7,424 nucleotides of DNA from Streptosporangiaceae bacterium (lineage in GTDB: Bacteria; Actinomycetota; Actinomycetes; Streptosporangiales; Streptosporangiaceae). The stretch lies in contig JAICWX010000387.1 of the NCBI GenBank assembly GCA_025934635.1, forward strand, positions 1 to 7,424, given 5' to 3'. The notes beneath the pieces were generated by a model. The model was given only the letters and a program-made list of their open reading frames with translations. It was not told the DNA's origin and searched no databases. Both the position numbers and the translations under genes were made by a program. The first letter of the stretch is position 1, and every line of letters starts with the position of its first letter. Of this stretch, positions 1-5,044 are shown one piece after another.

Positions 1-1021
1 GGACCACGTCGTTGTCGGGCACCCGGCCGATGCGCAGGGCCTTGACCGGCAGCGGCATCCGCGAGGTGGGCCTGCGGTCCACGCTCGGCAGCATCTCCGC
101 CTGGCCGGCCGCCGGCGGGGCCTGCTGGCCGGCGTACTGCTGGCCGGCGTACTGCTGGCCCGCGTACTGCTGGCCCTGGCCGGCGTACTGCTGATCCGCG
201 TACGGCTGGCCCTGGCCGGCGTACTGCGGGTCGGCGTACGGCTGGCCGACGGCGGGCTCGGCCGGGCGGGCCGGCGGCTGGGACAGCTGGTCCGGTGCCC
301 GGGCGGCGTGCCGCGGGGCGTGCTCGCGCTGGCCGAAACGCTCGCGCGGCGGTTCGGGATCGCGCGGCGGCGAGGGCTCGGGGGCCTGCGGGCGGTACGG
401 CACGCCGACGGGCGGCGACACGGGACCGCCCGCTGGCCCGCCCGCGGGATCACCTGGTACCGGCGGCTGCCACCAGGACTCGGAGTCGTGGCGTGGCTCG
501 GGCTCCGGCGGCGCTTCGGGGACGGGCGGTGCGGGCGGAACCGACAGGGCGGTGCCCGGGTGATCCGGCGGGGCCGCGCCCGGGCTGCCCGCAGGCAGTT
601 GCGGGGTGCAGCGCAGCGGCGGGCCGTCGTCCGGGTTCCCCAGCCGGATCACGCATTCCGCGCTGATCTCGATCCGGTCGAGCCGCTGCATCTCGAGGAA
701 CGTCCCGTTAGTACTGCCGAGATCCTCGATGATCCAGCCGCCGCCGTCGACCCGCAGCACCGCATGCCGCCAGCTGACACGGGAGTCAGTCATGACGATG
801 TCGGACTTGGGATCCCGGCCGATGCTATAGGTGGTGCCCGCGCTCAGCTCGTGGACCGAGCGCCTGGACCGCACCTCGAGACCGGGCGGCCCGGACGGGG
901 CGGCCTGCATCGGGGGCGCGGCACCTCCTACCTCGGCAAGCCCGGCAGGCGCGTGGCCGGCTGGGGACGGACTGGCCTGCGGCGGCCGTCGATCAGACCA
1001 GTCAAAACGCTCGGGTGGCAT
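1..1021 (-). CDS. Dual-FHA-domain protein, probable N-terminal part of an Rv1747-like FHA-ABC transporter (partial)
   Basis: The first 340 residues are present and the C-terminus lies beyond the window's left edge. FHA domains bind phosphothreonine, so this protein probably takes input from a Ser/Thr kinase. FHA-1 spans about residues 48-130 with all the usual binding residues visible: G68-R69 in YSIGRDPKSD, S83 and H86 in SWRH, and N105-G106 in DLGSTNGT. Residues 131-309 form a Pro/Gln-rich linker that ends in repeated QQYAG. A second FHA domain starts near residue 318 with LRIGRVPDNDVV and is cut off. The order FHA, disordered linker, FHA is that of Mycobacterium tuberculosis Rv1747, where an ABC ATPase and membrane domain follow; that C-terminal identity is inferred, and another FHA-containing protein is possible. 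The ATG at 1021 has no Shine-Dalgarno sequence but lies 8 bases after a TACACT box, suggesting a leaderless mRNA. It is divergent from the LmeA-like gene. Confidence 0.82.
   Translation of the reverse strand, partial: MPPERFDWSDRRPPQASPSPAGHAPAGLAEVGGAAPPMQAAPSGPPGLEVRSRRSVHELSAGTTYSIGRDPKSDIVMTDSRVSWRHAVLRVDGGGWIIEDLGSTNGTFLEMQRLDRIEISAECVIRLGNPDDGPPLRCTPQLPAGSPGAAPPDHPGTALSVPPAPPVPEAPPEPEPRHDSESWWQPPVPGDPAGGPAGGPVSPPVGVPYRPQAPEPSPPRDPEPPRERFGQREHAPRHAARAPDQLSQPPARPAEPAVGQPYADPQYAGQGQPYADQQYAGQGQQYAGQQYAGQQYAGQQAPPAAGQAEMLPSVDRRPTSRMPLPVKALRIGRVPDNDVV
123..239. repeat. 15/21-bp tandem repeat encoding the QQYAG linker
   Basis: Seven tandem units run through this stretch. Three 15-base units in a row (tgctggccggcgtac type, starting at 123, 138 and 153) are followed by alternating 21- and 15-base variants. 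All unit lengths are multiples of three, so on the minus strand they encode an uninterrupted run of QQYAG, QPYAD and QGQ-type modules at about residues 261-300 of the dual-FHA protein. Keeping the frame while varying copy length suggests selection for a flexible Gln/Tyr-rich spacer that changes by slippage. Confidence 0.85.
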
Positions 1022-1029
1022 GCTTACAA

Positions 1030-1035
1030 AGTGTA
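1030..1035 (-). promoter_or_regulatory. Candidate -10 box for a leaderless dual-FHA transcript
   Basis: The minus strand reads TACACT, which fits the actinobacterial TANNNT -10 consensus. It is followed by 8 bases and then the ATG at 1021. Transcription would therefore begin at or next to the A of the start codon. No purine-rich ribosome-binding site precedes the ATG, which agrees with a leaderless mRNA, a common arrangement in Actinobacteria. No convincing -35 box is seen at 17-18 bases, so the call rests on the -10 box and its spacing. Confidence 0.45.
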
Positions 1036-1089
1036 GGGCCGGCGCGGGTAAACCGGAATCACGAGAACCATTCAGGTTGACCTCGCGTT

Positions 1090-1120
1090 TTGACATATTG
1101 GAGGCGGAGACCCTGATACT
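1090..1120 (+). promoter_or_regulatory. Candidate housekeeping promoter for the LmeA-like gene
   Basis: A perfect TTGACA -35 hexamer lies at 1090-1095. A GATACT hexamer at 1115-1120 matches TATAAT at four of six positions. The 19-base spacing is longer than the ideal 17-18, which weakens the call. Transcription from here would start near 1127 and give a leader of about 175 bases before the ATG at 1304, containing the small ORF at 1239-1307. A second -35-like TTGACC at 1077-1082 has no matching -10 box. Confidence 0.35.
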
Positions 1121-1238
1121 GGAACGTCCGGCATCGTGCCTGGCACTGACCGCTTGAGACCCCGCGCCGCACACGGGCTGATCGCAGCAAGTGACTGAAT
1201 GTTATCCCCGGGAACTAAGTAACACCGCAGAGGTGGGA

Positions 1239-1307
1239 ATGATGATCGTAGGTAGGCGTGGCGGGGGAATGGTCATCATGACCGATACCACGGGGGGCGC
1301 GGCATGA
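1239..1307 (+). CDS. Possible 22-codon upstream ORF coupled to the LmeA-like gene
   Basis: Starting at tandem ATG codons (1239 and 1242) and ending with TGA at 1305-1307, this ORF encodes 22 residues beginning MMIVGRRGGG and ending TDTTGGAA. A purine-rich AGAGGTGGGA just upstream could act as its ribosome-binding site. The stop overlaps the next start as ATGA, the classic arrangement for translational coupling. The main ATG has only a run of G residues (1292-1297) as a possible ribosome-binding site, so coupling could matter. The peptide has no recognisable function, and an ORF this short may be chance. Confidence 0.3.
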   Translation: MMIVGRRGGGMVIMTDTTGGAA

Positions 1308-2785
1308 GCTCCGATGCCCGCGACTGGTGGCAGCGATCCACCGAACCTGAGAAAGAACCAGAAGACCAGGACTCCCAGGCGACCCGGCAGCACCCGATCG
1401 AGCGCGGCCGCCCGGCGGACCAGGGTCACCAGGACCCGCAGGCGACGCAGTTGAATCCGGCTGGCCAGGACTACCAGAACCCGCAGCCGACGCAGCGAAG
1501 TCCGGCGAACCAGGGCTACCAGGATTCCCAGGCGACGCGGCAGTACCCGGTAGAGCGCGGGCGCCCGGCGGACCAGGGGCCCGCGGCCGACCGGCAGGCC
1601 GCGGCGGACCAGTGGTACGCGGGCGGCCAGGGCGGCGCGGCGGATCAGCGGTACAGCGGCGGCCAGGCGGGTACGGCAGATCAGCGGTACCCCGGCGGCC
1701 AAGGGGGGACGGCGGATCAACGGTACCCGGGTGGCCAGGGATTCCCGGCCGCGCCGGGAAGCCCGGCCGCGCCGAGCTTCTCCCCCAGCCAGGGTGCCCG
1801 GGCCGGCGAGGGGTTCTCCGCGGGCCAGGGGTATCCGTCCGGGCAGGGCTTCCCTTCCGGGCAGGGCTTTCCCTCCGGGCAGGCCTTTCCCTCAGGGCAG
1901 GGCTCCGCCGGGCAGGGCGCCGCCGGGCAGGGCGCCGCCGGGCAGGGGTTCGCGGCCGGGGCGGGATACCAGGGAGCCGGGGCGGGATACCAGGCTCCGG
2001 GCGCCGGGTACCAGCAGGACCAGGCCGCCACGGGTTACCAGAACCCCCGGGGGACGCAGGATTATCCGTCCGGCCCCGGGGGGCAGAATTTCCAGGCTTC
2101 GCCCGCGCCGCGGGCCCGGCGACGACGCCGGAGGTGGCCGTGGATCACCCTGATCGTGATCATCGTGCTGCTGGTGGGCGGTGACCGAGCCGCCAACGCG
2201 TTCGCCGAGGACCAGATGGCCAGCCAGTTCCAGTCATCGCTTGAACTGTCCGGCAAGCCGCACGTGACCATCCAGGGCATCCCGTTCCTGACCCAGCTGG
2301 CGGCGCGCAACTTCCACCAGGTCGACATCAACGCCAGCAACGAGACCGCGGGCCCGGGCGGCCAGCTCCAGATCGCCAGCCTGACCGCCACCCTGCACGG
2401 GATGCACATCAAGTCGAGCAAGAGCACCGAGATCGATGACTTCAGCGCCTCGGCGCTGGTCACGTTCACGGCGCTGGCTCACGCCGGCAATATCCCTGGC
2501 GGCATCACGCTGGCCGCCGACGGCCCCAACCGGATAAAGGCCCACGTCGACCTCGACATCATCAGCGGCAACGTCGTGCTCCAGGTCACCCAGGTGGGTG
2601 ATAGCAAGATCAACATCAAGGTCATCGACGCGGGCGGGCTACCCGTGGACGCGCTCGGCAACCTGGTGAACTTCACCGTCAGCATCCCGAAGCTGCCGGC
2701 GGGGGTGAAGATCCAGAAGATCAGCATCACCTCGCAGGGCCTGCGCCTCACGGCCACGGGGCATAACACCACCCTGAGCCAGTAA
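1304..2785 (+). CDS. LmeA/DUF2993-family phospholipid-binding membrane protein with long Gln/Gly/Tyr-rich N-terminus
   Basis: This 493-residue protein has three parts. Residues 1-270 are a low-complexity, probably cytoplasmic region rich in Q, G, P, Y and A. Residues 271-276 are an arginine cluster, followed by one membrane segment at about 278-293 (WPWITLIVIIVLLVGG), giving an N-in orientation. Residues 294-493 are a DUF2993/LmeA domain, with the family hallmark VTIQGIPFLTQLAARNFHQV at 321-340 and alternating beta-strand patterns to the end. In mycobacteria LmeA is an envelope phospholipid-binding protein needed for normal mannan elongation of lipomannan; lipid binding outside the membrane is inferred here from that family. 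The long repetitive N-terminus is not part of LmeA itself. Residues 22-41 and 73-92 are near-identical (18 of 20). The ATG at 1304 is the first start after an in-frame TAG at 1253. It is divergent from the dual-FHA gene. Confidence 0.88.
   Translation: MSSDARDWWQRSTEPEKEPEDQDSQATRQHPIERGRPADQGHQDPQATQLNPAGQDYQNPQPTQRSPANQGYQDSQATRQYPVERGRPADQGPAADRQAAADQWYAGGQGGAADQRYSGGQAGTADQRYPGGQGGTADQRYPGGQGFPAAPGSPAAPSFSPSQGARAGEGFSAGQGYPSGQGFPSGQGFPSGQAFPSGQGSAGQGAAGQGAAGQGFAAGAGYQGAGAGYQAPGAGYQQDQAATGYQNPRGTQDYPSGPGGQNFQASPAPRARRRRRRWPWITLIVIIVLLVGGDRAANAFAEDQMASQFQSSLELSGKPHVTIQGIPFLTQLAARNFHQVDINASNETAGPGGQLQIASLTATLHGMHIKSSKSTEIDDFSASALVTFTALAHAGNIPGGITLAADGPNRIKAHVDLDIISGNVVLQVTQVGDSKINIKVIDAGGLPVDALGNLVNFTVSIPKLPAGVKIQKISITSQGLRLTATGHNTTLSQ
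1367..1579. repeat. 60-bp direct duplication inside the low-complexity N-terminus
   Basis: Bases 1367-1426 and 1520-1579 encode two copies of a 20-residue module that begins QDSQATRQ and ends ERGRPADQG. Only two residues differ (H to Y and I to V). The copies are 153 bases (51 residues) apart. Between them are shorter relatives of the form Q(D/N)xQxTQ. The region therefore grew by in-frame duplication. Confidence 0.7.
1604..1747. repeat. Four tandem 36-bp repeats (ADQRYPGGQGGT)
   Basis: Four in-frame 36-base units encode ADQWYAGGQGGA, ADQRYSGGQAGT, ADQRYPGGQGGT and ADQRYPGGQGFP (residues 101-148 of the LmeA-like protein). Each unit carries one tyrosine and two or three glutamines at fixed positions, so the spacing of aromatic residues is regular. 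Confidence 0.8.
1832..1948. repeat. Tandem 18-bp (FPSGQG) and 15-bp (AAGQG) repeats
   Basis: Four 18-base units encode YPSGQG, FPSGQG, FPSGQA and FPSGQG. Three 15-base units follow, encoding SAGQG, AAGQG and AAGQG (residues 177-215 of the LmeA-like protein). Directly downstream, residues 219-236 hold three more GAGYQ modules. All keep the reading frame. Such perfect short repeats are prone to slippage, so copy number may vary between strains. Confidence 0.8.
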
Positions 2786-2901
2786 GCGGGCGATATCGCC
2801 GAAGTTCCGTTCGCCGGGACCCGTGTCCTAGGTGACCCCACTGTCCACCGAGAGTTAAGTTGTTAGCACGGACAGTAAGGACACTGGATACGGAGGCCGA
2901 T

Positions 2902-3339
2902 ATGCCGAGTGCGCCCCTCACCGTCGCCGACACGCCCGAGCTGTTCAGCCCGGCGTGTAGGGCCCGGGCTACGGCCGCTCGGACCTTCGGCCGCTGCCCG
3001 GATGAGGTACCGGCCGCGCGCCGGTTCCTCCGGGAAGCCCTCGACGGCCATCCGGCCGCCTTCGATGCCGAGTTGCTGACCTGCGAGCTCGTCACCAACG
3101 CAGTCCAGCACGCGGCCGACGCCGGCTGGGTGACCGTGGCGGTGACCCGGCGCGGCACCATCGTGCACGTCGACGTGATGGACGACGGCCAGACCGGGCT
3201 CCCGCACTGGCGCGAGGCCACCGGGGAGGACGAGGGCGGGCGCGGCTTCCAGCTCGTCAACGAGATCGCGCAGCGCTGGGGGTTCCTCCGCGAGCGGGCC
3301 CGCACCTGCGTATGGTTCGAGCTCGTACCCGACCGCTGA
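2902..3339 (+). CDS. RsbW-like GHKL ATPase / anti-sigma regulatory kinase
   Basis: The protein has 145 residues, the usual size for stand-alone RsbW/SpoIIAB-like HATPase_c_2 proteins. These bind ATP and either sequester a sigma factor or phosphorylate a STAS anti-anti-sigma partner in the cytoplasm. The Bergerat-fold motifs are present: the N-box ELVTNAVQHA (62-71) with E62 and N66, the G1 region VDVMDDG (90-96), and the glycine-rich lid GGRGFQLV (112-119), followed by the usual RTCVWFEL end. The ATG at 2902 is chosen because GGAGG sits 5 bases upstream (2892-2896); an in-frame TTG at 2860 lacks a ribosome-binding site. No sigma factor or STAS gene is adjacent, so its partner is unknown. Four cysteines (C19, C32, C61, C136) are present, but no metal-binding pattern is evident. 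The gene stands alone, 116 bases after the LmeA-like gene. No strong promoter is seen; a weak GTGACC/TAAGTT pair lies near 2832-2861. Confidence 0.88.
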   Translation: MPSAPLTVADTPELFSPACRARATAARTFGRCPDEVPAARRFLREALDGHPAAFDAELLTCELVTNAVQHAADAGWVTVAVTRRGTIVHVDVMDDGQTGLPHWREATGEDEGGRGFQLVNEIAQRWGFLRERARTCVWFELVPDR

Positions 3340-3407
3340 CCGCCCGCCGCATCCGCATCACAGCCCGCACCCGTCACCCGCCCCGGTCTTCAGTGGGCGG
3401 CCGGCAA

Positions 3408-3463
3408 CGACATCGATGCTCCATCGATGTCGCGATTACGACATTGATGCTCCATTGATGTCG
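3408..3463. repeat. Tandem pair of 25-bp palindromic units
   Basis: Unit 1 (3408-3432) has arms CGACATCGATG and CATCGATGTCG around a CTC loop: 11 base pairs, all perfect. Unit 2 (3439-3463) has arms CGACATTGATG and CATTGATGTCG around the same CTC loop; as RNA it still pairs over 11 positions, two of them G-U wobbles. The units are separated by six bases. Seen another way, the octamer CATYGATG occurs four times, starting at 3411, 3422, 3442 and 3453, so copies within a unit are 11 bases apart, about one helical turn. A T-rich TTTGTTGT follows unit 2. It could be an operator array, a dispersed palindromic element, or a transcription terminator for the upstream ATPase gene. Confidence 0.8.
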
Positions 3464-3620
3464 TTTGTTGTGCCTAGTCGGGATGCGGCGGCTGAGATCA
3501 GGTGCAGCACGGGTATCACACGTCCCACGCGCCAGATGATCGCCGCAGAAGAGCCACCGCCAGTGACTTGAGATGTTGCGGGTGAGATTGGCGTGCTGCT
3601 CGAGACCCGGCGGGAAATCT

Positions 3621-3680
3621 GGGGTTTGGGAGGAAAGGGGTGGGAGGAATTGGGAGGAAAGGGAGAGCGGGCGGCGAGGG
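3621..3680 (+). other. G-rich polypurine tract with G-quadruplex potential
   Basis: At least six runs of three or more G residues occur within about 50 bases of the plus strand, separated by 1-7 bases, and the motif TGGGAGGAA is repeated three times (near 3627, 3641 and 3651). This satisfies the usual G3+N1-7 quadruplex pattern. It lies 110-170 bases upstream of the HIT gene on its coding strand, so a structure could form in the non-template DNA or in a long leader RNA. Whether it is functional is unknown. Confidence 0.5.
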
Positions 3681-3782
3681 CGGCTGCGTCGCTAGTGGGG
3701 TCGCGAGCAGGTGAGGGGTGAGCGGGGATGGGGTGGCGGCCTCGTTTGGAAGTTATTGAAACGGGGGGCGGAGTACGGCGGG

Positions 3783-3788
3783 TAAGCT
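3783..3788 (+). promoter_or_regulatory. Weak -10-like box just before the HIT gene
   Basis: TAAGCT fits TANNNT and ends 6 bases before the second of two tandem GTG codons (3795), so a leaderless start there is conceivable. A TTGAAA at 3756-3761 would be 21 bases away, too far for a normal -35 box. No clear Shine-Dalgarno sequence precedes either GTG. Confidence 0.25.
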
Positions 3789-3791
3789 CGC

Positions 3792-4214
3792 GTGGTGCCT
3801 GCCACCTGTGTGTTCTGCGCGATTATCCGGGGCGAGCAGCCGGCCGAGACCGTGCTGGAGACGGAGCGGCTGATCGCGTTCCTTGATCACCGGCCGCTGT
3901 TCCGGGGGCACACGCTGCTGGTGCCGAAGCAGCACCTACGGCTGCTCAGTGACCTGCCGGCCGATCAGGTTCCGGAATTCTTCACCACGGCGCAGCGACT
4001 GGAGCGCGCGATCGAGGACGGCCTCGGCGCCGACGGCTCGATGATCCTGATCAACAACGTGGTGAGCCAGTCCGTGCCGCACCTTCACCTGCACGTGATC
4101 CCCCGCAGCAAGAAGGACGGGCTGCGGATCTGGCTGGGGCCGCGGCATCCGTATGACGAGGCGCACCCGGCCCGGGAGTACGCCGAGAAGATCAAAGCCG
4201 CGCTCCCTGACTGA
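3792..4214 (+). CDS. HIT (histidine triad) family nucleotide hydrolase/transferase
   Basis: This is a complete, 140-residue HIT protein, the normal size for the family. HIT enzymes cleave nucleoside phosphoramidates or dinucleoside polyphosphates such as AMP-lysine or Ap4A through a histidine-nucleotide intermediate in the cytoplasm. The triad is PHLHLHVIP with H97, H99 and H101; the middle histidine is the expected nucleophile. The N-terminal CVFC (C6, C9) with H48 and H97 resembles the zinc site of many bacterial HIT proteins, and GHTLLVPKQH (39-48) is the conserved substrate-pocket strand. Exact substrate preference cannot be read from the sequence. The start is one of two tandem GTG codons (3792 or 3795); neither has a good ribosome-binding site, but the CxxC position fits both. 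The stop TGA (4212-4214) lies inside the first copy of a 14-base tandem repeat. A methyltransferase gene follows after 104 bases on the same strand. Confidence 0.9.
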   Translation: MVPATCVFCAIIRGEQPAETVLETERLIAFLDHRPLFRGHTLLVPKQHLRLLSDLPADQVPEFFTTAQRLERAIEDGLGADGSMILINNVVSQSVPHLHLHVIPRSKKDGLRIWLGPRHPYDEAHPAREYAEKIKAALPD

Positions 4215-4261
4215 ACCGGGCTGACTGAACCGGGCTGACTGAACCGGGCTGACTGAACCGG
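4207..4261. repeat. 14-bp minisatellite (CTGACTGAACCGGG) x4 at the HIT stop codon
   Basis: Units start at 4207, 4221, 4235 and 4249; the first three are identical and the last diverges at its end. The first unit supplies the final Asp codon and the TGA stop of the HIT gene, so the array looks like a slippage expansion of the gene's own 3' end. Each unit holds two TGA triplets in different frames, and 14 is not a multiple of three. Stops therefore fall in all forward frames, and copy-number change leaves the protein intact. Confidence 0.9.
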
Positions 4262-4318
4262 CCGGCACATCCCGGCGTTACGGTTGGGTAATAGGCACCG
4301 GCCCCGGGAGCGACCTGT

Positions 4319-5044
4319 ATGCCCGACGACCTCAACCGATTCACGCGTGACCTGTTCGACGGGCTGCCCGCCCGGTATGACCTGCTCGCCGAGATCCTTT
4401 CCATGGGACAGAACGGGCAGTGGCGGTCCGAGATGACTAGTCACGTGACGGGGAACGTCCCGGCGGACGGCCTGATCCTGGATGTGGCGTCCGGCACCGC
4501 CGGGGTGGCGCTGCAACTGGCCGAGCGAACGCAGGCGCGGGTGGTCGGCGTCGACCTGACCGAGCAGATGCTGCGCCAGGGCCAGCGCCGGGTGGCCGCG
4601 GCCGGGATGCGGGACCGGATCACGCTGGCGGCCGGGCGGGCCGAGCAGCTGCCCTTCCCCGACGCCAGCGTCGACGCGCTGACGTTCACCTACCTGCTCC
4701 GGTACGTGCAGGACCCGCAGGCCACGCTGGCCGAGCTGGCCCGGGTGCTCAAGCCCGGCGGGACCATGGCCAGCCTGGAATTCTGCGTGCCGGCCAGTGC
4801 ACTGTGGCACCCGGCCTGGCTGGCGTACACCCGGCTGGTCCTGCCGGCCGGCGGCCTGCTGCTCGGCGGCCGGGAGTGGTTCCGGGTGGGCCGTTTCCTC
4901 GGTCCCAACATCTCCGGCCACTACCGCCGGTACCCGGTCGGCTGGACGGTGTCGGCCTGGGAGAAGGCGGGCCTGACCGACGTCGGCACCCGGACCATGA
5001 GCCTGGGCGGCGGGCTGGTCATGTGGGGTAAGCGTGCCGGATAG
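4319..5044 (+). CDS. UbiE/MenG-type SAM-dependent methyltransferase
   Basis: The protein has 241 residues, matching UbiE/MenG enzymes that C-methylate demethylmenaquinone or related quinones at the membrane surface. The N-terminal FDGLPARYDLLAEILSMG (13-30) and WR (35-36) follow the UbiE signature. SAM motif I is LDVASGTAGVA (54-64), with the last glycine of the usual GTG replaced by alanine; post-I is VVGVDLTEQML (75-85); then AEQLPFPDASVDA (108-120) and ARVLKPGG (141-148). The C-terminal GRFLGPNISGHYRRYP (191-206) and MSLGGGLVMWGK (227-238) are typical of actinobacterial members. The start ATG has GGGAG (4306-4310) 8 bases upstream. It overlaps the next gene by 11 bases, so the two are probably coexpressed and coupled. 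Menaquinone synthesis is one candidate role, but the true MenG may be elsewhere, and a paralogue acting on another prenylated ring is equally possible. Confidence 0.85.
   Translation: MPDDLNRFTRDLFDGLPARYDLLAEILSMGQNGQWRSEMTSHVTGNVPADGLILDVASGTAGVALQLAERTQARVVGVDLTEQMLRQGQRRVAAAGMRDRITLAAGRAEQLPFPDASVDALTFTYLLRYVQDPQATLAELARVLKPGGTMASLEFCVPASALWHPAWLAYTRLVLPAGGLLLGGREWFRVGRFLGPNISGHYRRYPVGWTVSAWEKAGLTDVGTRTMSLGGGLVMWGKRAG

Larger units (their letters stand above)
3340..3791. other. 452-base gene-free region
   Basis: No convincing gene lies between the ATPase stop and the HIT start. The stretch holds the tandem palindromes at 3408-3463 and a purine/G-rich tract around 3621-3680. The rest (3464-3620 and 3681-3780) has no ribosome-binding site followed by an ORF with the GC-rich third positions of the neighbouring genes. 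No tRNA-like fold or transposon end was recognised. The part from 3400 to 3600 is less GC-rich than the genes around it. Confidence 0.6.

Noticed and set aside
123..239. Tandem repeats considered as a CRISPR array
   Set aside because: The units are contiguous, have no unique spacers and keep the reading frame of a protein; the same holds for the repeats at 1604-1948. The 4207-4261 array is a plain minisatellite.
308..1036. Long plus-strand ORF (242 codons) opposite the FHA gene
   Set aside because: It is an Arg/Gly-rich shadow. The minus strand in the same place encodes FHA motifs with all binding residues, so the plus frame is a by-product of high GC.
1127..1303. Leader of the LmeA-like gene as a known riboswitch
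   Set aside because: I looked for the conserved core motifs of cobalamin, TPP and cyclic-di-AMP riboswitches and could not match them. A covariance-model search (for example Rfam) would settle this.
2789..2800. Perfect 12-base palindrome GGCGATATCGCC just after the LmeA-like stop
   Set aside because: One or two perfect 12-base palindromes are expected by chance in a window of this size. It has no loop and no T-run, so it is not a good terminator.
2860..2901. TTG at 2860 as a start for the ATPase, adding 14 residues
   Set aside because: No SD precedes it, whereas the ATG at 2902 has GGAGG at ideal spacing, and the extra residues are not part of the domain.
3416..3571. 51-codon plus-strand ORF starting inside the palindromes (MLHRCRDYDI...)
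   Set aside because: There is no ribosome-binding site, the ATG lies within the repeat itself, and the third positions lack the GC bias of the neighbouring genes. The ORF is a consequence of the repeat sequence.
4085..4921. Minus-strand ORF of 278 codons over the HIT end and the methyltransferase
   Set aside because: It runs opposite two well-supported genes and through the 14-base tandem repeat, and shows no recognisable motif.
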